Source of the DNA: Paramoeba atlantica
Lineage: Eukaryota; Discosea
Assembly: GCA_977017575.1 (NCBI GenBank)
Contig: CDRNVI010000144.1
Span: 248,001-312,000 of the forward strand
Direction: 5' to 3'
Length of the DNA: 64,000 bases
Both the position numbers and the translations under genes were made by a program. Positions 1 to 13,184 of this stretch are shown piece by piece (within the stretch, counting starts at the first letter, position 1; each line of letters begins with the position of its first letter). A model generated the notes under the pieces. It had not been told where the DNA came from. It saw nothing but the letters and a program-made list of their open reading frames with translations, and searched no databases.

Positions 1-1000
1 CGGGATTGTTGGAAACAGAGTAATATAAAAAAAGGCCTGTGGAGGGAGTCTTATAACAAAGAAACAAAGATGTCACCATTCTATTATTAACAATTTAACA
101 ATTAACAATGATAATAAAAGCAATAACAATCAAATAACAACAACAAACTAAACAATACAATAATAACAATAATGATTATAAAAAATAGGAACAACAATCA
201 TAACAATTGCAATCACAATCACAAACCAATAATCATAATAACAACAAACAACAACAAACAACAACAAACAATAAACAACAAACAACAAGAAAAACAATAA
301 ACAATCATAAACAACAGCAACAATAACTATAACTTAACTACAATCACAACAATCACAATCACAACAAACACAATCACAACAAACAAAACAAAAGTAACAC
401 TGAATGACACAACAACAACAAACAAAACGACAAACAAACCAACAAACCAACAAACCAACAACAAACCAACAATAAACCAACAACAAACCAACAACAAACC
501 AACAACAAACCAACACAACAGAATAATCACATCATACTAAAAAAGATAAACAAATCCACACAATCAAAATAACTAACAAACCAAACACTGAAACACTGAA
601 ACAACAAAACACAAAATAAAGGGAAACCTGTGCCACTCATATTTTCAAAAAGGGTTGTGATTGGAAGGAGGTCTTTGTAACAAAGGAAACAAAAAAGATG
701 TCCTCACACTAGTTAAGAGAAGGGGGAGGAGGAAGAATCAGATTTTAGTATCAGAGAATTTTAATTAATTAAATACTAATAACTAATACAATAACAAAAA
801 CACTCTTTCCAATAATAACAGACAAACCAACCAAACCAAACCAAACCAATCACCACAAAAAAGAAAAGAACAAAAACAAATACCAAAAATACCAAAAGCA
901 AAAAATAAAACAAATAATAAAAAAACAAGTTCAACAAGAACAAATTAACAAGAACACAAAACCTTCTTTTAAAATGGACATCAATCATTTACAACGATTT
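1..1000. repeat. AAC/CAA-rich low-complexity DNA, no gene
   Basis: Most of 90-610 and 776-960 is made of AAC, CAA and CAAAC repeats. Two more complex islands (about 1-85 and 620-720) share the pattern AAAGG..CCTGTG followed by TAACAAAG and AACAAAGATGTC, so they look like diverged copies of one unit. Similar units recur near 36.2, 54.65 and 55.1 kb. The open frames here are leucine/valine/phenylalanine-rich translations of the repeat on the minus strand and are not credible proteins. Confidence 0.7.
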
Positions 1001-3584
<2,584 letters not shown>

Positions 3585-4148
3585 AAAAAGAAAGCTTGTA
3601 TAAAAAAAATATAAATTGAAACTTTAACAAAAATCTTCTTTCTTTTTGAGGCATTCACCAAAGAGTTGTTTTTCTTTTCATAATTTTTTTTTCTGGGATG
3701 ACAGTGGAAGAACTTTTCTTTATTCAGTGCATGTGGTTGGGGTGAAAGATACTTTTTTTTTTCTTCTTCCCAAACACAATCAGTGTATGTGTGTTGAACA
3801 TTGGGATTTTAAGAAGGACCCACACACATAATAAGAAAAAGATATTGGGAGGGAGGTGGTGTTTTATTGAGACAACAATATTAATATAAAACCCCAGACT
3901 ACTATGTTGGACCCAAACCCTGAAAAACAGGTGCCAGAAAAAGAAGAAAAAGAAAAAAAGAAAGAAAAAAAGAAAAAAAAAAAAACCAATGATGAACAAT
4001 TTTTAGAATCCAAGAAAGACACAGCACCAAAGATATTTTGTTTCAAAAAAAAAACGTGAATATTTCTTTTAACACCAAAACAACACACACACAACACCCC
4101 AATCCCCCCGACTGACTGGTGGATCTTCTTTTTTTTTTGTGGATTCTT
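3585..4148. other. 3' flank of polyubiquitin, no gene seen
   Basis: This AT-rich stretch has A-runs and T-runs and short phenylalanine-rich frames only. No clear AATAAA is visible directly after the polyubiquitin stop; AATATAAA-like DNA lies near 3608-3614. I see no further gene. Confidence 0.4.
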
Positions 4149-4195
4149 CATTCTCTCTGGGGTGCTAATTCGAAAAATCAGACCCAGAGAGTATG
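4149..4195 (-). repeat. Hairpin element copy 1 (CATACTCTCTGGGT family)
   Basis: This is an inverted repeat of about 47 bases. Read on the minus strand it starts CATACTCTCTGGGT, has a loop with ATTTTTCGAATTAGC, and closes with a slightly diverged right arm (CCCCAGAGAGAATG). Six more copies occur in the window. On its right side (minus-strand sense) follows GAAGAATCC then an A-run, as in other copies. Confidence 0.75.
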
Positions 4196-4319
4196 AAAAC
4201 TCTCACGAAATAGTCCTCTTTTGTGTTGTTTGGTCTCTCTTCTCTTTGCCCTCCTTATCCAACTTTGATTTGTGTGGCAACTTCTCTCTTTTTCGTTTGT
4301 GATTTTTCGAATCTTTTGA

Positions 4320-6150
4320 ACAAAAAAAAATGAAAAAAAAAAAGAAAACAGAAAGGAAAAAAAAAAGAAACAAAAAAAAAAGAAAACAGAAAGGAAAGGG
4401 AAAGGAAAGGGAAAAGGAAAAAAAAAAAAAGAGAAAAATAAACAAAAAAACAAATAAAAACAAAAGAAAAAAAAGAAAAAAAAAGAAAAAAAAGAAAAAG
4501 AAAAGAAAAAAAAAAGAAAAGAAAAAAAGAAAAGGAAAACAAAAAAAGAAAAAGAAAGAAAAAAGAAAAAAAAAGAGAAAAAAAAAAGAGAAAAGAAACA
4601 AAGAGAAGAAAAAAAGAAAAAAAGAAAGAAAAAAGAAAAAGAAAAAAGGAAAAGGAAAAAAAAAAGGAAAGGAAGAGGGAAAAGAGAAAGAGAAAAAAGA
4701 GAAAACCAACAATTTTCTTTTTCTTTTCGCTTTGATCAAGAAAAGAAAGGAGAAAGAGGAGGAAAAGGAATAAAAACAAAAAAAAAACAAAAAAAACAAA
4801 AAAAAACAAACAAAAAAACAAAAAAAAAGAAAAGAAAAGAAAAGAACAATAAACAAAAACAAACAAAAACAAAAAAAACAAAAAAAAGGAAAAAAGGAGA
4901 AAAAAGGAAAAAAAAGGAAAAAAAAGGAAAAAAAAGGAAAAGGAAAAAAGAAAGAAAAAAAGAAAGAAAAGAAAAAAAGAAAAACAAAGACAGAAAAAAA
5001 AGGAAAAAAAAGAAAAAAAGGGAAAAGGAAAAAAGAAAAAAAAAAGAAAGAAAAGAAAAGAAAAACAAAGACAGAAAAGAAAGAAAAAAGAGAAAAAAAA
5101 AGAAAAAAAGAAAAAAAAAGAAAAAAGAAAAAAAAAGAAAAAAAAAGAAAAGAAAAAAAAGAAAAAAAAAAAGAAAAAAGAAAAAACAAAGACAGAAAAG
5201 AAAAAGAAAAAGAAAAAAGAAAAGAAAGAAAAAAAAGAAAAAAAAAAGAAAAAAAAAAGAAAAAAAAGAAAAAAAAAAGAAAAAAAAAAGAAAAAAAAGA
5301 AAAAAAAAAGAAAAAAAAAAGAAAAAAAAAAGAAAAAAAGAAAAAAAAAAGAAAAAAAGAAAAAAAAAAGAAAAAAGAAAAAGAAAAAAGAAAAAAAAAG
5401 AAAAAACTGTGAAGAAAAAGGATCTTTTTTGATACGTGATTTCACTCTTTTCTAATTCAATGACTTCACTGTTTTAAAAGGAAAGAAAGAGAAGGAAAGA
5501 AAAGAAAAGAAAAGAGAAGGAGAAAGAGGGGAAAGAGGAGAAAAGAGAAGAGGGGGGGGAGAAAGATTAAAAAGAGGAAAGATAAAAGATAAAGAAGACG
5601 AAAAAACAAAAGATAAAAGAAAACAAAAAAAAAAGAAAAAAAAGGAAAAACACATAAAAAAGAAAAAACAAAAAAAAAAACAAAGAAAAAAAAGAAAAAA
5701 AAACAAAAAAAAAAACAAAAAAAAACAAAAAAAAACAAAAAAAACAAAAGAAAAAAAGAAAAAAAAACCATTGAAGAAAAAAGGACCATTATTTAAAACA
5801 TGAATTACACTCTCTTCAATTAAACAACTTTCCTATGTTAAGGAGAAAAGAAAGAGAAAAGAAAGAGAAAAGAAAGAGAAAAGAAAAAGAAAAGAAAGAG
5901 AAAAGAAAAAGAGAAGGAAAAAGGGAGAAAAAGAGAAGAGAGGGGAAAAGATTAAAAAGAGGGAAGATAAAGAAGAAAAAACAAAAGAAAAATAGGAAAA
6001 AAAAACAAAAAAAAAACAAAAAAAAAAACAAAAAAAAACAAAAACAAAAAGAAAAAAAAAAGAAAAAAAAAGAAAAAAAAAAGAAAGAAAAGAAAAAGAA
6101 AAAAAAAGAAAAAAAAAGAGAAAGAAAAAAGAATAAACCTCAAGAAAAAA
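4320..6150. repeat. 1.8 kb homopurine tract
   Basis: The plus strand is almost only A and G, with rare C, in three blocks (4320-5406, 5478-5768, 5835-6140). The blocks are split by short mixed sequences that resemble each other (near 5410-5475 and 5770-5830: AAAGGA, ACACTC/TCACTC, then TTAA-like ends), so the blocks are probably duplications. Open frames of 328 and 396 residues on the minus strand are Phe/Leu/Ser-only translations of the tract and are rejected. Confidence 0.85.
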
Positions 6151-6164
6151 GAGAACATGATTTC

Positions 6165-6725
6165 ACTTCACCCACCTCTACCCAACCTTCTCAACTTTCT
6201 CAACCTTCCCCTACTTTCCCCTCCTTTGCCCTCCTTTCCCCTCCTTTCCTACCTTCCCTCTTCCCCACCTTTCCTACCTTCCCCACCTTCCCCACTTTCC
6301 CCTCCTTTCCTACCTTTCCTACCTTTCCTACCTTCCCCAACCTTTCCTACCTTTCCTACCTTTCCTACCTTCCCCACTTTCCCCTCCTTCTTCCCTCCTT
6401 CTTCCTCTTTCCCTTTTTTTTTAGTTCTTAATTTAATTCTTTTTTTTAATTTCTCTTTCTTTTCTTTTCTTTTTTCTCTTTCCTCTTCTTCTCCTCTCCT
6501 TTCGCTCTTTCCTCTCTCTCACCGGGTTGCCAAAGGAAAGGAACGCAATTGCAAAGGTTTTTCAGGGCATTGAAAAAAAAATTCTCATCAAAAAATATTT
6601 TTTCAACACTCAGAAAAACAATTGAATTGTGCTGGTTTATTTTAGCACACAAAAAAAAGATTTTAGGGCTCATAATTTTTCTGGCCTCATTGGTTTTGTT
6701 TTGCCTTTTCTTTTTCTCTCTTTCT

Positions 6726-6759
<34 letters not shown>

Positions 6760-7270
6760 CTCTCTCTTTTTCTTTTCTCTCTCTTTTTTTCTTTTCCTTC
6801 TTTTTTTCTTTTCTCTTTCTCAAACTTTTTTGCCCTTTGTGAATGGGACCGAATGGGGTTCTCTCTTTATTTCTTTTTATTTCATTGACTTTTCTGTTTT
6901 TTTCTTCTCTTTTTCACTTTTATCTCTTCTCTTTTTTTTTTTTTTCACTTTTTCACTTTCTCACTTTTTCACATTTTTTTGTTCCTCTTTTTCTTGTCCC
7001 CTTTTTCTCGTTCCCCTTTCTTCCCTTTTTTGATGGGTTCTCTCTTTTCTTTTTTCCCTTTCCCCCCTTTTTTCTTTTTCTCTTCTTTTCTTTTCTTTTT
7101 GTTGATTTCTTTCCTTTTGTTTTCAATTTCTTCTTCACAGTTTCTCATTTTTTTCTTTTCTTTTTTTTTTTCTATTTTCTCTTTCTCTTTCTCTTCTCTC
7201 TTCTCTTCTCTCTCTTCTCTCTTCTCTCTCTTTCCCCCCCTTCCCTTTCTTTTCCTTTTTCTTTTTTGAA
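6165..7270. repeat. 1.1 kb homopyrimidine tract
   Basis: Directly after the purine tract the plus strand switches to C/T-rich sequence. The first part (6170-6400) is a degenerate repeat of CCTACCTTTC and CCCCACCTTC-type words; the rest is TTTTCTCTC-like. An islet of complex DNA (6520-6700) contains CACCGGGTTGCC. No credible gene was found. Confidence 0.8.
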
Positions 7271-7354
7271 AAAATAAGACAGTCTTACAGATAAGTGAAT
7301 CTTCAAAAAAAAAGAAGAGACAAAAGAGATGTTTTTTTATTTGGGAAAGATGAT

Positions 7355-7400
7355 GTATTCTCTGGGTCCGGATTTTCACAAATTAGCACCCAGAGAGTAT
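7355..7400 (+). repeat. Hairpin element copy 2
   Basis: The left arm is GTATTCTCTGGGT and the right arm ACCCAGAGAGTAT, separated by a loop with GATTTTCACAAATTAGC. The copy lies 219 bases beyond the stop codon of the minus-strand PB1 gene, in its 3' flank. Confidence 0.8.
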
Positions 7401-7618
7401 CAAGATCTCCCCCACCCCCAACCATCTATCTGACACATTCTTTTTGACGAAAAAAGAAAGGAGAAAAATTACGATGAGATAACCAACAGAGAAAAGAAGA
7501 GGAGTGAATAAAGAAAAAAAAAGAAAAAAGAAAAAAGAAAAAAGAAAAGAAATAAACTTTTTTTCTTGATAAAAAAAAGAGCACAAAAAATTTGATTCCA
7601 TTAAAGAGATTTTGTTAT

Positions 7619-8596
7619 TTATTTTCGTCTTCTTTCTTTTGGAGGAGAATTGAAAAACTTCTTTTTCGAATCATGTGGTGGGGAGGAACGTCGAGTTCCT
7701 TTTCTCTTATTTCTAAACATTTTGTCTTTCTCTTCTTCTTCTTCTTCTGGTCCAGTCGCCAACCTCTCTGTGATTTCTTCCAAACGTTTCTTGAGAATAA
7801 TTTCTGTTTCCATCATCTTTTTTGACTTCTTTTCTTTTGCTTCAAGATTACAAAGTCTTCTTTCGATGTTTCGTCGTTGATTCTGAAGCTTTCTCGATTG
7901 CCCAAATGATCTTGGTTTACCATAATCTTCCTCTTCTTCCTCTTCTTCCTCTTCTTCCTCTTCTTCCTCAGACAATTGGACTTCTTCAATCTCCTCCTCA
8001 TGTTTGTCACCAACAATGTCATTCTCTTGACTTTTCAAATCAACAAGATTCTCTCGAACTTGAGTTTTGTTTTCAGTCAACTGTTCCTTTCTTCGTTGGA
8101 GAGCCACAATCTTTTCTTCAAGAACATCAATCTGATCTGCCAGTTTCTTGTCGCGTTTACTGAGAATTTCAATCTCCTTCTCTCTCTTCTGTTGTTCCTT
8201 GAGTCTTTTCTGAGGGTTCTCAGAAACTTCATCCCCCACTTTCTCAACCTTCTTCTCTTCATCATCACCCACTCGATTTTCGACCTCTTGGATCTCCTTT
8301 TCAGTTTCTTCTTCGACTTGACTCTCCACTGCTTTTGCTGTCTCGTTCTTTTTTGGGAGAAGAAACAAAGCATCTTCCAAGTCTTGGTCACGTTTCACAA
8401 AGACGACATCACACTCATCGTCAAGATAGAACACTCGAACCGCAGTTGAAGTTCCGTACACATCCTGGATCTTCCTTCGGAGACTTCGAAAGTCTTGAGC
8501 TTGAACAGAACACACTCTTCCATTCTCAGTGTTTTGGACTTCCCACCACTCTTCTTCTCTTTCGACAATCGACATCAACTGAACTCTCATCACCAT
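7619..8596 (-). CDS. PB1-domain protein with acidic and coiled-coil regions
   Basis: The 325-residue product begins with a PB1 domain (about residues 1-85). The acidic OPCA motif is clear: YLDDECDVVF with D59, D60, E61, D63, then D70 and D72 in KRDQDLEDAL. This is the acidic (type I) face, which binds the basic face of a partner PB1 domain; no basic cluster of the type II face is obvious. Residues about 115-190 are charged with heptad-like spacing and probably form a coiled coil. Then follow a run of 14 glutamates and a basic C-terminus. I infer a scaffold or signalling adaptor, not an enzyme. Three ATGs occur at residues 1, 3 and 8; the first follows a CAATCAATCAATCAAAAT leader. The stop is TAA. 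Base use is far more mixed than the flanks and CGA is used for arginine, so this is a real gene. Partner and pathway are unknown. Confidence 0.85.
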   Translation of the reverse strand: MVMRVQLMSIVEREEEWWEVQNTENGRVCSVQAQDFRSLRRKIQDVYGTSTAVRVFYLDDECDVVFVKRDQDLEDALFLLPKKNETAKAVESQVEEETEKEIQEVENRVGDDEEKKVEKVGDEVSENPQKRLKEQQKREKEIEILSKRDKKLADQIDVLEEKIVALQRRKEQLTENKTQVRENLVDLKSQENDIVGDKHEEEIEEVQLSEEEEEEEEEEEEEEDYGKPRSFGQSRKLQNQRRNIERRLCNLEAKEKKSKKMMETEIILKKRLEEITERLATGPEEEEEEKDKMFRNKRKGTRRSSPPHDSKKKFFNSPPKERRRK

Positions 8597-8842
8597 ATTT
8601 TGATTGATTGATTGTTGTTTTTCTGTTTCAAGTTATCCAGAAAAAGAAATGTTTTGAATTAAAAACAAAACCTGAGGGTGTGGTTGATTGTGTTTGTTGT
8701 CGTTCACGAGGGAATGAGAGGGGGGGGGGGGTGTGGTGAGAAGGAACACCAATCAAAATTGAACAAAAAAAAACAAAAAAAATCACTGAAAGAACAACCA
8801 AAAACACACACAGAAAAAAAAAAAAGAAAAAAAGCTCTGATA

Positions 8843-8890
8843 GGACCTGAAATAGAGGTCCATCATATTCGGACCCAAAATAGAGGTCCG
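8843..8890. promoter_or_regulatory. Two tandem stem-loops upstream of the PB1 gene
   Basis: Two similar inverted repeats lie in a row: GGACCTGAAATAGAGGTCC (8843-8861) and CGGACCCAAAATAGAGGTCCG (8870-8890, written here as arms CGGACC and GGTCCG around a 9-base loop). Both share AAATAGAGGTCC. They lie about 250 bases before the PB1 start codon, so they may be an operator-like site for that gene or a tandem binding site. Confidence 0.5.
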
Positions 8891-9240
8891 TTTTTCTTTT
8901 TTTGTTTTTTGTGTTTTTTTGTTCGTTTGTTTTTTTTTGGTTTTCCTCAGTCTTTCTTTTTCCTCTTTCTCTTTTCTTCTGTCTTTTCTTTTCTTCTCTT
9001 TCTTTTTGTAGGTTGTTAATTTTTTTTCCTTCTCTTTCTTTGTTTTTTTTCTTTGTTTTTTTCTTTCTTTTTTTGAAATTCCACCACTTTTTCTCTCTTT
9101 CCATTGAGGTTTTTTCTCTTTTCTCTTTTCTCTTTTCTTTTTTCTCTTTTCTTTCTTTTCTCTCATCTTTCTTTTCTCTTTCTCTTTTCTTTTTATTAAT
9201 TTGGATTGATATTAAAAGAAGAAAAAAAAGAAGAGAAAGT

Positions 9241-9361
9241 GTCTTCGGTCATACCCAGTTGAAAGCACCCGATCCCATCAGAACTCGTCGGAAGTTAAGC
9301 AGCTGTGGGCTCGGTTAGTAGAATGGTGGGTGACCACATTCGAATCCCGAGTGCTGAAGAC
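9241..9361 (+). rRNA. 5S rRNA: 5S rRNA gene, variant with three-base insertion
   Basis: The gene begins GTCTTCGGTCATACC and ends GAGTGCTGAAGAC; the two ends pair as helix I. Internal promoter-type sequences GAAGTTAAGC and GTGGGTGACCAC are present. Compared with the copy at 59833 it has three additional bases: AACTCGTCGGAAG instead of AACTCGGAAG. This lies at the helix III/loop region that is nearly invariant in eukaryotes, so the copy could be a non-functional variant. The preceding 29 bases (from TTAAAAGAAG) are identical in both copies, and a T-rich stretch follows as RNA polymerase III terminator. Confidence 0.9.
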
Positions 9362-9384
9362 CTTCTCTTTTCTTTTTTTTTCCT

Positions 9385-9424
<40 letters not shown>

Positions 9425-9619
9425 CTTTCAATGAAAGAGATTTTTATTCGAAAAAGATGGTTGTAAGAGAAGGGAATGGTTGCACATTCGGCAGAATATC
9501 TCACCCAGTGAGAGGAGGAACTGCAGAAAAAGGGGGTAGTACATGTGGAAAGAAGAGGGGGGAATGGAAATGTCATTTGGATTGAGAGATGATGAGAAGC
9601 ACAGAGAGTGATGGGTCAA

Positions 9620-10891
9620 AAGGGGGTTGCTGGGTTTTAGATTTTCCTGTATGCTCATCATGTGGTTTGCCATTGCTTTCATTAGTGCAGCTGAAATCTT
9701 CTTCTTTGCTGTTCTTAAGAAGAGGGGGAGGGGGTTGGCATCCAGGACCTGGTCGTTTTGGAGGGCAATTGAGGCGAGGGACTGTAGGAGTGCACTAATG
9801 TCAGGGGATATTCCACCACCTGAGGATGAAGATGCTGGAAGGAAGATGACTTCACCTTGGAGAAATGGAAAGAGTTATTTGTTTAAGGGTCCATTTCTCC
9901 TCAGGGGTGTCTCTGCCCCTTCCTGCATTAAAGTCTGTTTCAGTCAGACATCTGTCCACATATTCTCTGTGTTTCATGATCCTGGCATGGTGTGCAGCAG
10001 GTGAGAGGGTGTCGAGTATGGGGGGTCAGAGTGGGTTTTGGTGGGTGTTTGGATCACACAGCGAAAGTGGGGGGTTTTGTGGGTTGACACAACTCGGACA
10101 TCAATACACAGATCCTGGTCGCCTTGCCACTCGCAGATTGTAAGATCAGGTTGCTTGTGTGACTTCCCGATTGGCCGGTAGGCTCCATCTCAGATTGTTG
10201 TTTTTCCCGCCCAGCTGGCAATGTTCTTGAGTTCTTTCACGGAGAGCATGGTGTCTTCTTGTGTGGTTCCTCTTCCACGACTGGTGCAATCTGAGAGGTG
10301 GAGGGAGGATGGAGCACAGAGTTCTTTTTCACAGAATCCACACTTGACAGTCCCAAGTTCACAGAGAGCCCCAAGGTGTGGGTCAACTATGTCAAGCCTA
10401 CATCGGTAGGCTGAGCGAAAATCTTCAGCATTTAAGGCTCAATATGGCTTTGGCCCAGAGGTGTCCTTGTCTGGGTAGGCTGTCATCCACAAGTGGGTGG
10501 TGGGGCCAACCTCATTCTCACGGATTGCACGGCAGAGGTTTTTATCTTGTGTTGGGTCCATGATCTTCTTTTTGACATCCTGAAGTTCACAGGAGGTGAA
10601 CTTCTTCTGTGGTTTGTAGTTTTCTCCAGTGCCCATTGAGTCAGATGGTGGCTCTGTCAATCGAGTTAGGAGCTCATGGACAGAGGTACCACTTGGCAGT
10701 TTCCACTCGCTCAAGATGAAGCTTTCAAAATGGTCATATGCTTGGTGGAGAGCCTGGCGCTGGGGTGAGTCACTCTTCCAGAAGTCTTCAAAGAGGTTGA
10801 TAAGTTCAGGTTTGAACTCAGAGCAGGATTGGTAGACTGAGATCCAGGAGCCAAGGAAGGCTGCTTGGTGGGTGTTCTGAGAGTAGCTCAA
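9620..10891 (-). pseudogene. C-terminal region of the retroelement polyprotein
   Basis: The segment continues the reverse transcriptase protein. It contains AFLGSWISVYQ, then VGPTTHLWMTAYPD, then a TGA stop at 10439-10441, directly followed in the same frame by ALNAEDFRSAYRCRLDI and a Cys pair (CGFC) with LHLSDC. After a frame change follow LTICEWQGDQDLCIDVRVVS and HARIMKHREYVDRC. This order (AFLGSW, FR..YR.RL, C..C, a D...IDV block, then a K..Y block) matches the C-terminal part found in one family of protist and algal reverse transcriptase proteins; the D...DV...K pattern resembles a PD-(D/E)XK nuclease, which is an inference. One TGA and at least one frameshift make it a pseudogene. Confidence 0.6.
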
Positions 10892-10933
10892 GCCACCACC
10901 ACCTTTTGACTTTGGAAGGCCTGCAGCTTCTAC

Positions 10934-12466
10934 TCAAGAGAGATGGAGTTCTTTGTTTGGATGCAGGTGGGGGACTTGGAGGGGGTTGAGGAGGTAATTG
11001 GTGTTTGTTGTAGTGGTTTGCTTGATGAAGTCTTGGAAAGGGGTTAAAGAGAGAGGTGTTGTGCGACAGATGTATGTTAGTTTGGGTGTGATGGTTTTGA
11101 CAAAAAGCTCGAGACTTTCATGGGGGTTGGAGAACATTATTAAACAGTGGTCTTGTGATGCTTGTTGGTATTCTTGAGCAAGGGTGTGAAGCCACTTGGA
11201 AATTTGAGTGTTCAGCCCGATGGGTGACCCTAGAACTGTGATTACTTCCGCCTTCCCAATGCCAAGATTTTTGAGGTCATTGCTCCTGGGCGCTTCGGGA
11301 GAGAAACAGACCATTTTGCCCCTTTCTGTGCCAAGTTTGAGGTTGGCATTTGGGAGGACACTCTGGATCTGAGTGGTGATTTCTGCAATGGCAACCAGGC
11401 TCCCACAAACAAATATATCATCGACAAAGAGGAGAAGAAGAAGTGCATTCGGTGGAGCATCAACCTTCTGAAAGATTGGATTGAGGATTCCATGAAATCC
11501 CAGACAAAAGAAAATTGTCCCGAGGGGATCTCCTTGCTGGACACCCTCCTCCATGGTGAGGGTGTGGTTCCGGTCATGAGAGAGTGAGGGGTGTTACCGA
11601 AGAATAGAAGGTGTAGAGGTATGGAAGTAATACAGGGGCCAGCTGGACTGTGCTCTCAAAGATGGTTTTTCTTGAGATGGAATTGAAGGCATTAACAATG
11701 TCCAGTTCCGTGGCATAATGTTGTGGGTGGAGGTGGAGATAGGCTGTGATATTGCTTTGTGGACCATTTCTGCACCACTTGGCAAGCATACACCATACTG
11801 ATGGGACAATTTCTCAGGAATTCCCTCGTGTTGGACTTCAAGAACAAGTGCAATCGCTGCCCACCTCTTGAGAACTTCAGCAACACCAATTGGACGGATC
11901 CCTTTGTCCCCTTTTGCCAGAGGAATGAAGAGAGAGGTTGCCATGATGTTGTGTATGGTTTCATTGAGTTTTTGGTTGGTGATTAAGACAGTCAATTCTT
12001 TGAGGGTTGAGCGGAGTTCTTGGTCTGTGCATAGGAGTGTGACAAACTTATAAGACATTCCTGAGAGCCCTGGTGTGCGGCCTTTTGGAAGTCTCCGAAG
12101 GGCCAGATCAAGTGAGTCAAAGGACTGAAACTCATCTTGTTCAAGGATTGCTGGTTTCCAGTCAGGAATTTCGGCTCGATCTGGTGGAGTCCACGCCTGC
12201 TCAGATCTTGGGTAGAGGTTCTTCGCAGTTTCACGATTTTCTGGGACTGAGAGATCCCTGAATCCACTCTTGGATTGAAGCTTCCTTGCAGCTTTGGAGA
12301 GATGTCCTTTTCTGACCTCTTCAATAATCTGGTCTGCCTTGGTTTTCTTGGTGGACTTCTGCCTCCTCTTTTGCTTGAGTTTGCTGAGCTCGCCCTCAAG
12401 TTTTTTGTGGAGTCTCTCCCACTCAAAATTTCGCACCATGGTGCATCGAGATTTCACTTCTTTCAT
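10934..12466 (-). pseudogene. Reverse transcriptase domain of the retroelement
   Basis: The reverse transcriptase lies in three overlapping frames. The first (12466 to about 11720) has a basic N-terminus, RLPKGRTPGLSGMSYK and GDKGIRPIGVAEVLKRW, which are the early RT motifs. The second frame (11789-11574) has motif A, TELDIVNAFNSIS, with the catalytic Asp. The third (11554-10934) has motif B, GVQQGDPLGTIFF, and motif C, LLLLFVDDIFVCG, with both catalytic Asp residues as FVDD where most LINEs have YADD. All catalytic residues survive although two frameshifts separate them, so inactivation appears fairly recent. The RT copies element RNA into DNA at a nicked target. Confidence 0.85.
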
Positions 12467-12547
12467 TCCTCAAGTACCCCTTCTAAGGCAGCCAAAGATC
12501 CATTTTGGGAGGAGGATCAGGAGTTGGGGTATCTTATGAAAGAGGTG

Positions 12548-13080
12548 TCATACAGCACAAAAAGTTTTGATGACTGTATCACGAAGGCAGAGTGGTACTG
12601 AGTCCATGTAGCAGAGGGGGATGTGTTTTGAGAAGGAGTCTCCTTCAAGAGAGAGGATGAAGTTCATTGTAGTCTCTTCTTTGCTTCCATGAGGAAGGGT
12701 TGTAGAGCGCCCATGATTGAAGAAGAGTTGTTGGATGTGTTGTGGGTCTGGGTTGAGGATGGGTGTGATTCTCCAGGTGTTGTCAGGGCATCCTCTGTGT
12801 ACTGCTAAACTTGTGATCCTATCTGCCAAAGAGTTGTTCTTGCGGTTTCTCCAGTTAATATGGTTTTCAGGGCTTGGGAGAATGGATGAGAGAGTGGACA
12901 ATTTCCTTGTTCTCATGAATGACACAGAGTGATGAGCTTCCAATGCACCATCCATTTGGGTTGGTAGCAACAGATCCATCCCCACAGATGAAAAAGAAGT
13001 TGTCTTTGACATTTGTGAGCGAGATTTCGGGAGGCTGTGGTGCAGGTTTCCAGTGTTGCCAGAACTGTAGGAGAAAGGCT
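12548..13080 (-). pseudogene. Possible RNase H-like segment upstream of the RT
   Basis: One frame reads AFLLQFWQHWKPAP, then NFFFICGDGSVATNPNGW, which resembles the first strand of RNase HI with its DGS aspartate. After a frame change comes NWRNRKNNSLADRITSL, which resembles the last RNase H helix (N..AD.L). Only about 50 residues separate them, too few for a full domain, so the middle with its Glu and second Asp is missing or deleted in this copy. The segment lies before, not after, the RT. The domain call is an inference from short motifs. Confidence 0.4.
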
Positions 13081-13184
13081 ATTCTCCCTGTGCTACTTGC
13101 GATTCAAGAGAAGGGGGACGATATCTCATCTTGCTTTGTTTGTTGAGCATTTTTGAAATCTGAGGAGAGAATGGGAGTAAGGTC

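Noticed and set aside
4203..5445. Open frames of 328 and 396 residues on the minus strand
   Set aside because: They consist of Phe, Leu, Ser and a few Cys only and are translations of the homopurine tract; several frames are open at once.
8628..9104. 158-residue minus-strand frame before the PB1 gene
   Set aside because: Lys/Glu-rich translation of pyrimidine tracts that also spans the tandem stem-loops.
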